A DNA stretch of 64,000 bases from Verrucomicrobiota bacterium. GTDB lineage: Bacteria; Verrucomicrobiota; Kiritimatiellia; RFP12; UBA1067. Positions within the stretch are counted from its first letter, which is position 1; the number at the start of each line of letters is the position of its first letter. A program made the position numbers and the translations under genes. Where the stretch lies: assembly GCA_023269675.1 (NCBI GenBank), contig JAHFSX010000019.1, forward strand, positions 50,713-114,712, read 5' to 3'. This document shows, one piece after another, positions 49,145 to 59,000 of the stretch. Under the pieces are notes generated by a model. That model saw only the letters and a list, made by a program, of their open reading frames with translations, had not been told where the DNA came from and did no database searches.

Positions 49145-52100
49145 CTACTCGCCGCCGTCGGGCTCGGCCAAGGCGCGGAAATATGCGTCGACGCTCTCCT
49201 CGTAGCCGTCAGGCGTGGACTCGTTGTCCGGGTGCCGGATGCTTGAAATGCGCTTGGCGGAGGTTGCGCTCTTTTCCGTTCCGCCGACGGTCCCCGTGCC
49301 CATGGCGGTGCGCGCGTCCTTGAGGTTGGACATCAATTCGCTCTGAATCTGCTTCGCCTGCAGCCCTTGTCCGCTCGCCCGGTATTTCTGGATCAGCTCC
49401 ATCTTGTTGACGGCCTCTTCCAAGTCACCTGTGGGAAGGTTGCGCACGTTCAGCTCGCGCAGCAGTGCCTCCGCCTTCTGCTTCAGCTCGGCCTGCTTGC
49501 CCGGCAGCCGCTGCGCCACGTCGGGCTTCTGGTCGGGCGTGATGCCGCGCAGGCCCTCGCCGCCGAGGCCGGACTGCTTCCCGCCGCCGGTCGCGCCGCC
49601 CTGCGGGTCTTTCGAAGTGTCCTTGACCGTGCCCTTCTCGAAGGGAGTCTGTACCAGACGGGTCGGCGTGTTGCGCCCGCCTTTTCCGGTGGCCTCCTGT
49701 TCCACAAACTGCCCTGACGATTTCCCGGAGCGCCCCTCGCCGGAGCGCCCGCCGACCTCGTTGTTGTTGGGCATGACGTTGCCCGTGATGCCCTTTGCGG
49801 ACATGTCGTTCATGTTGCCGTCGCTCACGCCCCAGCCCACGCCTTTGTCCATCGAGTTCAGGGAGTTATTGGTGGAGTCCTCGACGTCTTCCATGTCCTT
49901 CACGTCGTCGATCAGCTCGCCGATGATGTCGGTCATCTCCTCGGGCAGGTCCTGCAGCGGCACGTCCGGCGTGGTCTCCCCGTCCTCGCCGTTCCATTTG
50001 ATGTTGTCTTTGGAGTCGGAGAGCCAGCGTTCCAGATTGGTCTCCATCGTCTCCGCCTGCTCGCCCACCAGCTCTTCGGCGACCGTGGCGATCTCGGTGT
50101 GCTTCTTCTCCAGCGCCGCGCCCGCCTTCTGCAGCTCCTCGACCATCTCGACCATCTCGTCCGCCATGGTCGAATTGGAAAAGTCCTGGTTCGCCACCTT
50201 GGACAAGTCGTTGAAGGCGGCCCGGAACAGCTTGGCGAACTCCTGCTCTTTGGCGGCCATGTCGCCCAGCAGCTTCTCTTCGGCGTCTGTCCAGTCCTCC
50301 GGCTTTTTCTTGTCGATGGCCTCGGTGTCGTCCATGATCTTCTTCTGCTCGTCTTTGAATTTGGAGAGGTCTTCTTTGAGTCCTTCGAGTTTTTCGCGCA
50401 GCTTCAGCTCCTGGTTCTCGTCCGCCAGCCGCTGCTCTTTGAGCGCGTCGAGCGCCTTGTCGCCGCTGACCGCGCCGAGGATCCGCTGCAGCGCGGCGAT
50501 GATGTCGCTCTGCTTCAGGACGACGTCGTTGAGCCCCTCTTTCCGGCGTTCGTCGGCGAGCCCGGCGACCACGGGAATCTGGCGGATGAGCGGTTCCGAA
50601 CGCGCGGTTCTCAACTCGGTGATGCTGTCGGACAACCCCTTCTTGATCTTCGCTTTCCTGTACAGGTCCGCGGCGAGCGTCGCGCCCAAGACGATCCGCT
50701 GGTGGACGGACTCCTGGCGTTTGATGAGAATGTGGCTGATCCTCTCTTTGCGGTCCATCTCGATCCGGGAGGCCACCCAGTCGCGCAGGTCCTTCTGTTG
50801 GTCGAGCGCCTCCGTGAGGACCGCGAAGAGCCGCACATAGGGGTCATCCTTTTCGCCCGCGATCATCTCTTTGGCGAGATCGACCACATGCAGAGTCAAG
50901 GGCGTCAGGACCTTGCCGGGTTGGGGCGGCTGGTGGTTGTCGTAGACCCGGGCCCAGACCCGGTAACTGGCGTTGCGGGCAAAGACATCCTCGGTGATGG
51001 CGAGCGAGCAGCTCTCTTTGCGGTCGCGCTTGACGTCGCGGTAGGTGATCCGCTTCAGGACCTTTTCCTCCTGGTTCTGCACCGTAAAGAGCTCGAGGGC
51101 GGTCAAGCCGAAATCATCGGCTTCCTCCATGTTCAGCGGCACGGTCTGGCCCACGCCGACCTGCATGTTCAGTTCACGGTTCAGCAGGCGGACTTCGGGC
51201 GGGGCGTCCTGCGTCAGCTTGAAGCGGCACTGCCAGACGCCCGTGTGCGTGAGCCCGCGGGCGTCCTTCACGTCGACGGCCAAGGCGCTGTCCGCGCGCA
51301 TCTCGAACTCCAGCGTCTGGGGGTCCGGCAGAGACGCCGCGAGCGGGGCGGCATCGCCGGGACCGGCGTCGGCGCTCCGGGGCGGCGCGTTTGTCGCCGC
51401 GGTCACCAGCTTGCCGTTTTGAAAGAAGCAGATCTGCTGGCGCTTTTCCGCGCCGGATTGCACAAGCACCCGTGAGCCGCTGAGGATGTCCGCCTCGCGC
51501 TTGTGCGGGCTGAGCTTCCACGGCTTCTCGCCCGTGTAGGCGGGTGGGGTGATGGTGACGGTCAGCCGTTCCAGCCGGGGGCGCGGAATGACGGCGACGC
51601 TGTACCAGCGGCTCTGGTCGTTGCCGTTTTTGACGGCGTAGCGCGTGCTCTTGGAAAGGTCCTTCAACTCGAAGACGAACTCCTCCGCGCTGGACCTCAT
51701 GCTGTAGAGCAGGGGCGGGCCGCCGTCCGCGATCAGGATGTCGAGCCCGCCGACCGGACGGTCGAACTTGGTGGCGGACGCGCGGATCAGACACGCGTCG
51801 CCCTCGATCAGTTCCGCGTTTCCGGGCGCGACTTTGAACTGGGTGAAGTTCAAAGGCATCAGGGCTGTCGTGGGATGGAGGTAGCGGAGAAAGGCGTTGC
51901 GGGCATGCGCGCCGAAGGGAATCAGGTAGGCGAGAAAGAGGAGCAGGCCGGCGACGAACAGCTGGGCGGCGGGTTTCAGGCGCGCGTGCTGCCACACGCG
52001 GCGGAAGTCCATTCCCGCGCAGTTCGCGGCGGCGGCACCGGTGAAAACCTCTTTGATGAAGCCGGGGATGGCTGGATCGCGGTCGAAGTGCACCGCATTG

Positions 52101-52414
52101 ATCAGGCTGTTGTCCGTGATCCCGTAGCGCTGCTCCAGATAGACGGCCATCTTGCCGGTGTCGACCGGCGTGTGCCAGTAGATGAAATAGAGGCGGACCA
52201 AACCTCCGATGACGCCGCCGAGAAAGCCGAGGGCCAGGATGGCGCGGGCGATGGCGGAGAGGTTGAAAAGATTGTCGGCCACGCACAGGGCGCCGAGCCA
52301 CAGAGGAACCGCTGCGCCCGCCAGTAACAGCACGCGCAAGGTCAGGCTCATCCGGCGCAGGAAGGCCGCTCTACTTAAGGTCGCGTATAAGGTGCCACTC
52401 TTCATTGTTTCCAT
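49145..52414 (-). CDS. Large membrane-anchored coiled-coil protein (DUF4175-like)
   Basis: Up to 1,089 residues. Two N-terminal membrane segments (about 25-50 and 55-78) and a third near 150-170 precede a long extracytoplasmic part. That part begins with beta-rich, Ig-like sections (LTVTITPPAYTGEKPW, VPLNMEEADDFGL) and then long alpha-helices (about 560-790) with heptad-like Leu/Lys/Glu patterns such as LKLREKLEGLKEDLSKFKDE. After a Gly/Ser/Asn-rich linker a helical tail closes the protein. The layout matches the DUF4175 family seen in MoxR/VWA clusters of planctomycetes and relatives. The start at 52414 overlaps the previous stop by 44 bp; ATG at 52351 (MSLTLRVLL) would avoid overlap and keeps the first helix. 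Probably a structural component of an envelope complex. Confidence 0.72.
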   Translation of the reverse strand: METMKSGTLYATLSRAAFLRRMSLTLRVLLLAGAAVPLWLGALCVADNLFNLSAIARAILALGFLGGVIGGLVRLYFIYWHTPVDTGKMAVYLEQRYGITDNSLINAVHFDRDPAIPGFIKEVFTGAAAANCAGMDFRRVWQHARLKPAAQLFVAGLLLFLAYLIPFGAHARNAFLRYLHPTTALMPLNFTQFKVAPGNAELIEGDACLIRASATKFDRPVGGLDILIADGGPPLLYSMRSSAEEFVFELKDLSKSTRYAVKNGNDQSRWYSVAVIPRPRLERLTVTITPPAYTGEKPWKLSPHKREADILSGSRVLVQSGAEKRQQICFFQNGKLVTAATNAPPRSADAGPGDAAPLAASLPDPQTLEFEMRADSALAVDVKDARGLTHTGVWQCRFKLTQDAPPEVRLLNRELNMQVGVGQTVPLNMEEADDFGLTALELFTVQNQEEKVLKRITYRDVKRDRKESCSLAITEDVFARNASYRVWARVYDNHQPPQPGKVLTPLTLHVVDLAKEMIAGEKDDPYVRLFAVLTEALDQQKDLRDWVASRIEMDRKERISHILIKRQESVHQRIVLGATLAADLYRKAKIKKGLSDSITELRTARSEPLIRQIPVVAGLADERRKEGLNDVVLKQSDIIAALQRILGAVSGDKALDALKEQRLADENQELKLREKLEGLKEDLSKFKDEQKKIMDDTEAIDKKKPEDWTDAEEKLLGDMAAKEQEFAKLFRAAFNDLSKVANQDFSNSTMADEMVEMVEELQKAGAALEKKHTEIATVAEELVGEQAETMETNLERWLSDSKDNIKWNGEDGETTPDVPLQDLPEEMTDIIGELIDDVKDMEDVEDSTNNSLNSMDKGVGWGVSDGNMNDMSAKGITGNVMPNNNEVGGRSGEGRSGKSSGQFVEQEATGKGGRNTPTRLVQTPFEKGTVKDTSKDPQGGATGGGKQSGLGGEGLRGITPDQKPDVAQRLPGKQAELKQKAEALLRELNVRNLPTGDLEEAVNKMELIQKYRASGQGLQAKQIQSELMSNLKDARTAMGTGTVGGTEKSATSAKRISSIRHPDNESTPDGYEESVDAYFRALAEPDGGE

Positions 52415-53609
52415 TTCCCGCTTGGATCGTGAGTGTGCTGCCGGGGGGGACGGCGTCCAGCGCCTTGCCGCACATGAGTTTGCGGTCCTGTTCGCCGCCT
52501 TGCTGCTTATGGCGGATCAGGATGTAGCGGTGGTCGACCTTCCAGTCCGGGTCGGCGAAATGCCAGCTCCAGACCTCCAGATGCCAGAGGAACCCGCCGG
52601 GCGTCCACTTCTCGTGCTCGTAATAATCGGCCCTGCGCTTGTAAACGAGCGCCTTGGCGAAGCTCCGGTTGCCCCGGAGCCGCAGGATCCAGCGGTCATT
52701 GAAGAAGTCATCCGCCAAGGGAAACTTCGTGTTGATCGCCGCGAGGTCGCCGTCCTGAAGCGGGTCTCCGGCGTTGCCGCGGGGCGTGTCGCCGGAATGG
52801 CCGGTCAAGACGTGGGTATCGGTCAGGACGCAAAGGTCATAGGTGCCCGGCAGCACCGTGCCGAAGTCGAACTGATTGTCCCGGGTCACGCGCGCCGCCA
52901 AGATCTGCTCGCGCGCGTTGTCCAGGGCGGTCACGGAGCAGACGGTGCCGAAGCCTTCGATGCGCCCCTTAATGGGGCCTCCGCCCGCCACGGCGCTGCC
53001 GGTCATCCGGAGGCTGCCGACAAAGACCACGTCCGCGATCTTCTGCTGCAGGGAGCCCTTAATCTGCCGCTGGAGAAAAAGCTTCTGTTGACCCTCGTCG
53101 CCTTTGAGCGACATCACCGCGGAGATCACGTGGCCGGTCACCACGCTGCCGTTGATCAGCGTGATCCGGGTCTTGAAGTTCAGCAGCGGGTATTGCCCTT
53201 CGAGATAGACCTTATCCGCCTTGCCGGACTCCTTGAACGTCCACGGGCGCTCCATGCTGGAGGTTTCAACCTCGTGATCGATTGAAACGATGTCGCTGAA
53301 AAGGAACATGCGTTGCCGGTCCTGGCCGAAGGGCACCAGGGTCAGCGGACGGGAGCCGATCATGCTCAGGTCCCCCGACAAGACCGTTCCGTCGGAGAGG
53401 GTGGCCACGACAGGCACGGCCTTTTCGACGGCACGGGCCTGCATCGCGAAAAGCGACGTGAATATCCAACAGCCAACAAGGAAGGTCCGATGAAAAAGCG
53501 AACGGGCAGGAGACCCGAGGCCAGAGGCCAGAGGGCGGGAATGATGCCGAAGGCCGGAGGCCCGATGGCGGCGTCCGGAGCGCATCAATGTATTATGCGG
53601 TTCTTTCAT
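52371..53609 (-). CDS. Secreted protein of unknown function in the VWA/MoxR run
   Basis: 412 residues from the ATG at 53609. A basic stretch precedes a single hydrophobic segment (about 38-58, FLVGCWIFTSLFAMQARA), likely a signal peptide. The mature part is beta-rich: VVATLSDGTVLSGDLSMIGS, FLFSDIVSIDHEVE, and TRITLINGSVVTGHVISAVM. Similar SDGTxLxG strands recur, as in proteins that measure or store something at the cell surface. No family known to me. The N-terminal extension (Arg/His/Gly-rich) is probably not translated from the upstream frame, but the exact start is uncertain. Co-directional with its neighbours and 55 bp after the upstream gene. Confidence 0.55.
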   Translation of the reverse strand: MKEPHNTLMRSGRRHRASGLRHHSRPLASGLGSPARSLFHRTFLVGCWIFTSLFAMQARAVEKAVPVVATLSDGTVLSGDLSMIGSRPLTLVPFGQDRQRMFLFSDIVSIDHEVETSSMERPWTFKESGKADKVYLEGQYPLLNFKTRITLINGSVVTGHVISAVMSLKGDEGQQKLFLQRQIKGSLQQKIADVVFVGSLRMTGSAVAGGGPIKGRIEGFGTVCSVTALDNAREQILAARVTRDNQFDFGTVLPGTYDLCVLTDTHVLTGHSGDTPRGNAGDPLQDGDLAAINTKFPLADDFFNDRWILRLRGNRSFAKALVYKRRADYYEHEKWTPGGFLWHLEVWSWHFADPDWKVDHRYILIRHKQQGGEQDRKLMCGKALDAVPPGSTLTIQAGNGNNEEWHLIRDLK

Positions 53610-53664
53610 GCTCGGTACTCTGAAATTCCAGTTTCGCGTCTCAAACGATAGTTTCGGCACAAGT

Positions 53665-55830
53665 CTAGAACAGGTTAAACCGCCGCCGCAAGAACCATTC
53701 GGTCAGCAGCAGCAGCACGACGGCGACGAAAAACAGGGGCGTTTCGAATATCAGGAATTTCTCGCGCGGGACCCTGTTCTTTTTTACAGCCTCGCGCAGC
53801 AGGTCTTCCAGCCGGCCGGGCTCGTCAGGGGTCAGGATGTGCTTCTCGCCGCTGTATTTGCGGAACGCTTCGTGATCGACCCGGATGACCGCGTTCTCAT
53901 CCAGCACATCGCCCACCAGCAGCAGCTTGTAGCGCGTGCGGATCACGTCGCGGCCGTCCTGGGAACTGACCCGCAGCACGTAGCGCCCCGGCTGCAAACC
54001 GGCCAGTTCACCGATGAAGCTGCCCGTTTTTTTCTCCAGCGCGAGCGACTCCACGGGCGTGTCGCTCTCCGCGGGGAACACGTCGGCCTTTACCGCAAGG
54101 CCTTCGTCACGCCCCTCGGGGTGATGCGCGACGGCGGTGACAGTGACACGCTCCCCTTTGGCCAGCTCCGTCTTGGGAAGGGCCACTGTCAACAGATCGG
54201 CCTCCTCGTCCAGATTCTTGCCGAACGCAACGAGCTGCCGCCAGAACCGTCCGAAATTTTCGTCGCGCTTTTCCGGCGCCCCCCACAGGTGCAGCGCGTT
54301 GCTCATCAGGGCGATGACTTTGCCGCGTCCGTAGTTGTGCCAGACCAGCAGGGGCGAGCGCGACGCGCCTTCCGCCCACAACAGGACCTTGGCGTTGGCT
54401 TTGACGTCTTTGACCTGATTGAGGCCTTTGATGACCAGATCGGAATTCGTGCCGTTGTCCGCGACGATCTGCCGGACCTGCCCGGCAAAGGCGTCTTCGG
54501 CGGAAGGTTCCGGCACGACGCGGAAGGGCACGTCCTGGAACGAGTCCTCGAGGGTCACCACGGGGAGCAGCCGGATCAAGGGCGAACCGGCCGGGAGTTT
54601 TCCGAACGAGTCTGAGCCGGCCAGACAGATCAGCGTCCCGCCCCGGTCCACGTACTGCTCCAGGACAAGGGACTCCGCGGGGGTAAGCAGCTCGCCATTG
54701 TGAGAGCCCAGAATCAGGCAGGTCACGTTTTTGAGCTGATCGGCTTTCTTCGGCAGACCGCCGCTGAAGACCGCGTTCATCTTTTGCCCGCGCAGTCGAT
54801 AGCTGTCGCCAGACACCCGGTAGACGGCCGTGAACGCGCTGTCCTCACTCTTTGAAAATTCCCGCAGGAGCGGACGGAAACTGTTGTTGAGCACCGGGAA
54901 ATAGGCTGCGATCTCATCCTTCGCCTGGACGACCTCCACGATAAGCTCCCGCTGGTTGTTCAGGCCGGTGACTTCGTCCGCCAGTGTCGGACACTCGATG
55001 CGTATCACGTGGATGCCGGTTTTGGCGAGGGTCGTCTTGACCGTCTCCGTGCGTGTCCGTCCGCTGGTCAGCGACAGTGTGGCGGTGTGTACCGGAAGGC
55101 GGTCGACCAGCACGCGGAACGTGACGCTCATCTCCGTGGGGTAGCCCTGCATCAGAAGCGGGATTTCAAGGGTCAGCTCTTCACCCTCGTTGACCTTGCC
55201 CGGACACTTGAACGCTTCGATGCCCAGATCCTTAACGTTCGTCAGGTCCGTCCCCACTTGCACGCTCATCACCGGCACCGCGATTTCGCTGCCCTTGAAG
55301 CCGGAGGTGTCGATCCCGTCGGTCAGCAGCGTGATGGCCGCGGTCCGGTTCAGGCCGATGTCCTTGTCGATGCGGGCGAAGGCCTGCTTGAAGTCCGTGC
55401 CGCCCTCGGGTTTAAGTTTGGCCAGGTCGTTCACGCCCGTCTGTCGCAACGTCTGGCTGTTGAAGGCATAATAGGCGACGGGGTAATCGGCCAACCGTTT
55501 GAAACGGTTCTCCTGCAGGAACGTCACCGCTTTCTCTAACCGCGATTGTCGTCCGGGAAGGTCTTGGGTGGACATGGAAGACGAGGTGTCCACTAGAAAG
55601 ACCAGATGCGACTTCTCCAGATTGCGCTCCTCGATCATGTGGCCCGGGCAAAGCAGCATGAGGGTCACCAGCGCGAGGGTTGCCGTCCGCAGCCCCAGGA
55701 GCACGGCGTGCTGCCACGGCGCGACCGCGGGGTTACGGTGCCGATAAGCAAAGACGCAGACGCCCGCCGACAGGGCCAGCAGGGCCGTGACAAGCCAGAG
55801 AGGCAGAAGGGGGTAGAAGGATAAGGTCAT
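53665..55830 (-). CDS. Membrane VWA-domain protein (second of a pair)
   Basis: 721 residues. Two hydrophobic N-terminal segments (about 5-30 and 40-62) and a C-terminal helix (about 695-715). The von Willebrand factor A domain begins near residue 75, with MIDAS residues D81-x-S83-x-S85 in FLVDTSSSMS and later TDG in ITLLTDGIDTSG. A glutamine-amidotransferase-like/DUF1355-type fold follows (LILGSHNGELLTPAESLVLE, VDRGGTLICLAG, VWHNYGRGKVIALMSNALH). Start at 55830 overlaps the upstream BatA-like gene stop as ATGA. Function: the VWA domain likely binds a partner in the periplasm in a metal-dependent manner. Confidence 0.85.
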   Translation of the reverse strand: MTLSFYPLLPLWLVTALLALSAGVCVFAYRHRNPAVAPWQHAVLLGLRTATLALVTLMLLCPGHMIEERNLEKSHLVFLVDTSSSMSTQDLPGRQSRLEKAVTFLQENRFKRLADYPVAYYAFNSQTLRQTGVNDLAKLKPEGGTDFKQAFARIDKDIGLNRTAAITLLTDGIDTSGFKGSEIAVPVMSVQVGTDLTNVKDLGIEAFKCPGKVNEGEELTLEIPLLMQGYPTEMSVTFRVLVDRLPVHTATLSLTSGRTRTETVKTTLAKTGIHVIRIECPTLADEVTGLNNQRELIVEVVQAKDEIAAYFPVLNNSFRPLLREFSKSEDSAFTAVYRVSGDSYRLRGQKMNAVFSGGLPKKADQLKNVTCLILGSHNGELLTPAESLVLEQYVDRGGTLICLAGSDSFGKLPAGSPLIRLLPVVTLEDSFQDVPFRVVPEPSAEDAFAGQVRQIVADNGTNSDLVIKGLNQVKDVKANAKVLLWAEGASRSPLLVWHNYGRGKVIALMSNALHLWGAPEKRDENFGRFWRQLVAFGKNLDEEADLLTVALPKTELAKGERVTVTAVAHHPEGRDEGLAVKADVFPAESDTPVESLALEKKTGSFIGELAGLQPGRYVLRVSSQDGRDVIRTRYKLLLVGDVLDENAVIRVDHEAFRKYSGEKHILTPDEPGRLEDLLREAVKKNRVPREKFLIFETPLFFVAVVLLLLTEWFLRRRFNLF

Positions 55831-57878
55831 GAGGTCTTGTGCGGGTTCATGAGTGCGTTGGCACGGACGCGAATTCGTGAGAAGAGGTACGCGTTGCCCA
55901 ACAGGATTTCGAGCAGCAGCAGGAGCATCACGAGCAAAAGGAAGAAGCCTGTCAGGTCGCTGCCCTGACGGTAAGAGCGGATCTGAGAATCCACGCCCGC
56001 GTCGGTTTTGAGCACGCTGACCTTGCCCGCCACCACGCCGCTCAGCTTCCCTGCCTCCAGAGTTGCGAGGATGCTCTCGGCCGGCACCGGGTTCACGGCG
56101 ACGGAGCGGGGGGTGGCGCGTTCGGACGTCACGATCCCGGGGTTCCACGTGTCCGCGAACACCGCCTCGCCCTTGTCGACCGGGAGCTGGACCTGTTTCC
56201 CGTCGCCGGTGCCGAGGCTGATTTTAGACTCCCCGGAGGTCAGCCGCAGGAGGCGTCCGCACTCGATGCCCGCGTTCTGCTGAGGGTCATGCGCCGCATA
56301 GGTCAGCAGATGGATCATCGCGATCGGGAACGATTTTAGTTCCGGCCAGTTGCAGTAGTCGCGCCGCGACGAGAAGGCGCAGGCGATCAGACTGCCCGAG
56401 CCGAGCTTCTCTTCCGCCATGATGACGTGGCCATGGCTTTCAGCAAGCACGATGCCCGCAGGCGACGGTGACAGCGCTTGGACGCGCTGCCACTTCAGCA
56501 GATCCATCTGCAGCACCTCGTTCAGCGCCTGCAGCGGGCCTTTGAACCGGACTCCGCTGAAATCGGCCGGTGCCTTTGCGCCGAACAGGCCCCGCAGGCG
56601 CGCGTCATCGAAAGCCGCAAAGGTGCGAGCGTCAGTTTCGGCGCCGGCGAAGACCAGCACCGTGCCTCCATTCGCCATGTAGCGCGTGAGCAGCGCTGCG
56701 GCCTGCGGTTCCAGCGGCTGCGGATTGGACAGGACCACGACGTGGTGCTTCTCGAGCTCCTTCGCCGAGAGCTCCTGGACAAAACCCTGCTCGGTCTGAA
56801 TGCCGTTGAGCGCGCCGCCTTCACCGGGATCCACCGCCATCTTCAGAAAATGAAAGGGGCGGATACGGCTCGCGACGTCGGTCTCCAGGAGCAGCGCGCG
56901 GATGTTCTCGCAGACATTGACGGTGAAATTGCGGCTGTTGTCCAGGGCGAGGTGCCGGTCCGTAATCCGGACCGCTCCGTTGAGGACACCCGCCCGGTCA
57001 GGGACGAACTCGAACCGCCCCTCCACCGATTTGCCGGCCGGGACCGCGACCGTCACCGTGCGGACGGTCTCCGAGCCCACCGACAACGTGACCTCGGTCT
57101 CGGCATCATTCTCGCCGTGGTTCCGGATCGTGTAGGGGATCAGCATGCGCTTGTTGACCATCTGCGGGCGGGTGGAGAGCGCCACGCCGTCGACCGACAG
57201 GTTCTCGTTGTCACCTACGACAGGCAGGAAATAGATCCGCAGGCCTTTCACCGCATCGAGCTCAACCGGCTTCGACGGCGCCTGGTTGCTCTGGAAATCC
57301 GAGACGACAAAGATCTCCCGGTTCGGCCGGCCGTCGGCGGCCAGATGGCCCAGCGCCTGTTTGAGCGCCGCGCTGTAGGAGCCCGTGCCGCCGGTCACCC
57401 GGGCGTCCTGAACGAGCTGACGCACCAGCTGGCGTTTGCGCGTCATGGCGATCCCTGGCCGCCCGGACAGGAACACCAGGGCGGCGGCGTCCCCCTCGGC
57501 GAGCGTGTCGAGGACCTCTTCGGCCTTCTGCGCCGCCAGCTCGAACGCGGTCGAGCCCGACCCGAGTTTCCGGTCCATCGAGAGCGTGTCGTCCAAGACG
57601 ATCGCCACATTCGTTTTCGACGCGAACGCGTAAGGCGTGCTTTGAAAGAGCACACGGGACAGCGCCATGACCAGGCAGAGCAGCGCCAGCGTCCGGATCA
57701 GGAGCAGCAGGAGCTCACGGAGATTGCGGCGGTGGGCCAGATATTTTTTGCGGTGTTGGAAGAACTGCAGGGTGGAGAAGGCCACCCGGGATTTGCGGCG
57801 CTTGAAAAAAAGATGGAGCAGGACCGGCAGCGGCACCGCCAGCAGACCCCAGAGAAAGATTGGATTAGCGAAGGACAT
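55827..57878 (-). CDS. BatA-like membrane VWA protein
   Basis: 683 residues. The N-terminus has the Aerotolerance-regulator/BatA N-terminal signature ANPIFLWGLLAVPLPVLLHLF with an FKRRKSRVAFSTLQFF continuation, then a second helix near 55-75. The VWA domain has MIDAS-like D96-x-T98-x-S100 in VLDDTLSMDRK, and later EIFVVSDFQS. A glutamine-amidotransferase-like domain follows (LTRYMANGGTVLVFAGAE), and a C-terminal helix GFFLLLVMLLLLLEILLG. MoxR and DUF58 genes lie upstream. The ATGA junction couples it to the second VWA gene. Confidence 0.87.
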   Translation of the reverse strand: MSFANPIFLWGLLAVPLPVLLHLFFKRRKSRVAFSTLQFFQHRKKYLAHRRNLRELLLLLIRTLALLCLVMALSRVLFQSTPYAFASKTNVAIVLDDTLSMDRKLGSGSTAFELAAQKAEEVLDTLAEGDAAALVFLSGRPGIAMTRKRQLVRQLVQDARVTGGTGSYSAALKQALGHLAADGRPNREIFVVSDFQSNQAPSKPVELDAVKGLRIYFLPVVGDNENLSVDGVALSTRPQMVNKRMLIPYTIRNHGENDAETEVTLSVGSETVRTVTVAVPAGKSVEGRFEFVPDRAGVLNGAVRITDRHLALDNSRNFTVNVCENIRALLLETDVASRIRPFHFLKMAVDPGEGGALNGIQTEQGFVQELSAKELEKHHVVVLSNPQPLEPQAAALLTRYMANGGTVLVFAGAETDARTFAAFDDARLRGLFGAKAPADFSGVRFKGPLQALNEVLQMDLLKWQRVQALSPSPAGIVLAESHGHVIMAEEKLGSGSLIACAFSSRRDYCNWPELKSFPIAMIHLLTYAAHDPQQNAGIECGRLLRLTSGESKISLGTGDGKQVQLPVDKGEAVFADTWNPGIVTSERATPRSVAVNPVPAESILATLEAGKLSGVVAGKVSVLKTDAGVDSQIRSYRQGSDLTGFFLLLVMLLLLLEILLGNAYLFSRIRVRANALMNPHKTS

Positions 57879-57918
57879 GGAGAAGGCTGTCAGGTACTTA
57901 GGCTGTTAGACAATGCGT

Positions 57919-58084
57919 AACCACCAAGACACGAAGAGCACAAAGAAACACCAAGAAGACGAGGATGTTGGGTTTTAGGCCGAGGTGGGTGATTCGAGAA
58001 GATTAAAATGCAAAAGAACGAAAGGACTGTAGGTCCCGAAGTGTCATCCTTTGTGAGGCTTGGTGGTCTTCGTGTCTTGGTGGT
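57919..58084. repeat. Intergenic repeat A, copy 2 (CCACCAAGACAC type)
   Basis: Left arm AACCACCAAGACACGAAGAG at 57919 and right arm GGTCTTCGTGTCTTGGTGGT ending at 58084 form an inverted repeat around some 90 bp. It sits between the DUF58 and BatA-like genes, within the minus-strand run. Confidence 0.6.
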
Positions 58085-58092
58085 GAATAGGT

Positions 58093-58992
58093 TCAAAACA
58101 TGCGCTCCCGCTTGTGGAAATAGGCGAGCAGCGCCTTGTCGAACGCCGTTCCGGTGCTCAGCGTTTCGAAACCGATGTTCATGCGGCCGCACAGCTGCTT
58201 CATATTACGGATGTAGCGGTTGAGGTCCTCCAGATAAGCGTCCCGGCAGTCTTCGCTTTCCAGCTCGATGGACTCGCCTGTCTCCATGTCGCGGAATTCG
58301 ATCAGCCCGCGGAAAGGAAACTCGGTCTCCATGGGATCCAGAACCTGAAAAAGGATGACTTCGCAGCTCTTGTGCTGAAAATGCCTGAGGCTGCTGATGA
58401 ACTGCGCGTTCATGTCGAAGAAGTCGGAGAAGATGATCACGATGGAGCGGCGGTGGACCGCCTCCGCGATCCGGTGGAAACAGGGCGCGGCATCGGAGCG
58501 GCCTTCAGGCACGAGATGCTCCAGATGCGCCAGCAGCGACAGCATGTGCACCCGCGAGCCGTGAGCCGGATAATAGCTGCGGATCGCGTCCGCGTAGGTG
58601 AAAAGGCCCACGGCGTCCTTCTGGCGCTGCATCAGGTAAATGAAAGCGGCGGCCAGATAGCAGGCGTAGTTGAACTTGTGGGTTTTGGCGGTCCCCAGCC
58701 CCATCGAGGCGGACTGGTCCAAGACCACGTAGGTGCGCGTGTTGGTCTCGTCCTCGTACTGCTTGACGTAATAGCGGTCGGTCTTGGCATAGGCCACCCA
58801 GTCCACATGTTTGACCGCGTCGCCCGGGCAATACTTGCGGTACTCCGAGAACTCGGAGGAGAAGCCGTGGTAGGGCGAGCGGTGCAGGCCTGTCAGGGTG
58901 CCTTCGACCATGGTCCGCGCCACCAGCTCGATGTTCTTCAAGGCATCGAGCGTGCGCGGCGTCAGCAGGGCGTTATGCGTTGGGGTGGACAT
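58093..58992 (-). CDS. DUF58 protein (VWA-like, MoxR-associated)
   Basis: 299 residues. The DUF58 signature YRKYCPGDAVKHVDWVAYAK is near residues 52-71, with YVKQYEDE following; the pattern 'Y-x-x-G-D-x-x-x-x-I-x-W' is diagnostic. A degenerate VWA core follows: VVLDQSASMG, VIIFSDFFDMNA. The family is nearly always encoded next to a MoxR ATPase and is thought to be its target. Start at 58992; the MoxR gene stops 8 bp upstream, so the two are in one operon. Confidence 0.9.
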   Translation of the reverse strand: MSTPTHNALLTPRTLDALKNIELVARTMVEGTLTGLHRSPYHGFSSEFSEYRKYCPGDAVKHVDWVAYAKTDRYYVKQYEDETNTRTYVVLDQSASMGLGTAKTHKFNYACYLAAAFIYLMQRQKDAVGLFTYADAIRSYYPAHGSRVHMLSLLAHLEHLVPEGRSDAAPCFHRIAEAVHRRSIVIIFSDFFDMNAQFISSLRHFQHKSCEVILFQVLDPMETEFPFRGLIEFRDMETGESIELESEDCRDAYLEDLNRYIRNMKQLCGRMNIGFETLSTGTAFDKALLAYFHKRERMF

Positions 58993-59000
58993 GGCGCCCT

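Noticed and set aside
56478..57920. Plus-strand open frame (480 codons) inside the BatA-like gene
   Set aside because: Composition (Arg/His/Glu/Gln-rich) is typical of an antisense shadow in GC-rich DNA; the sense protein is a clear BatA.
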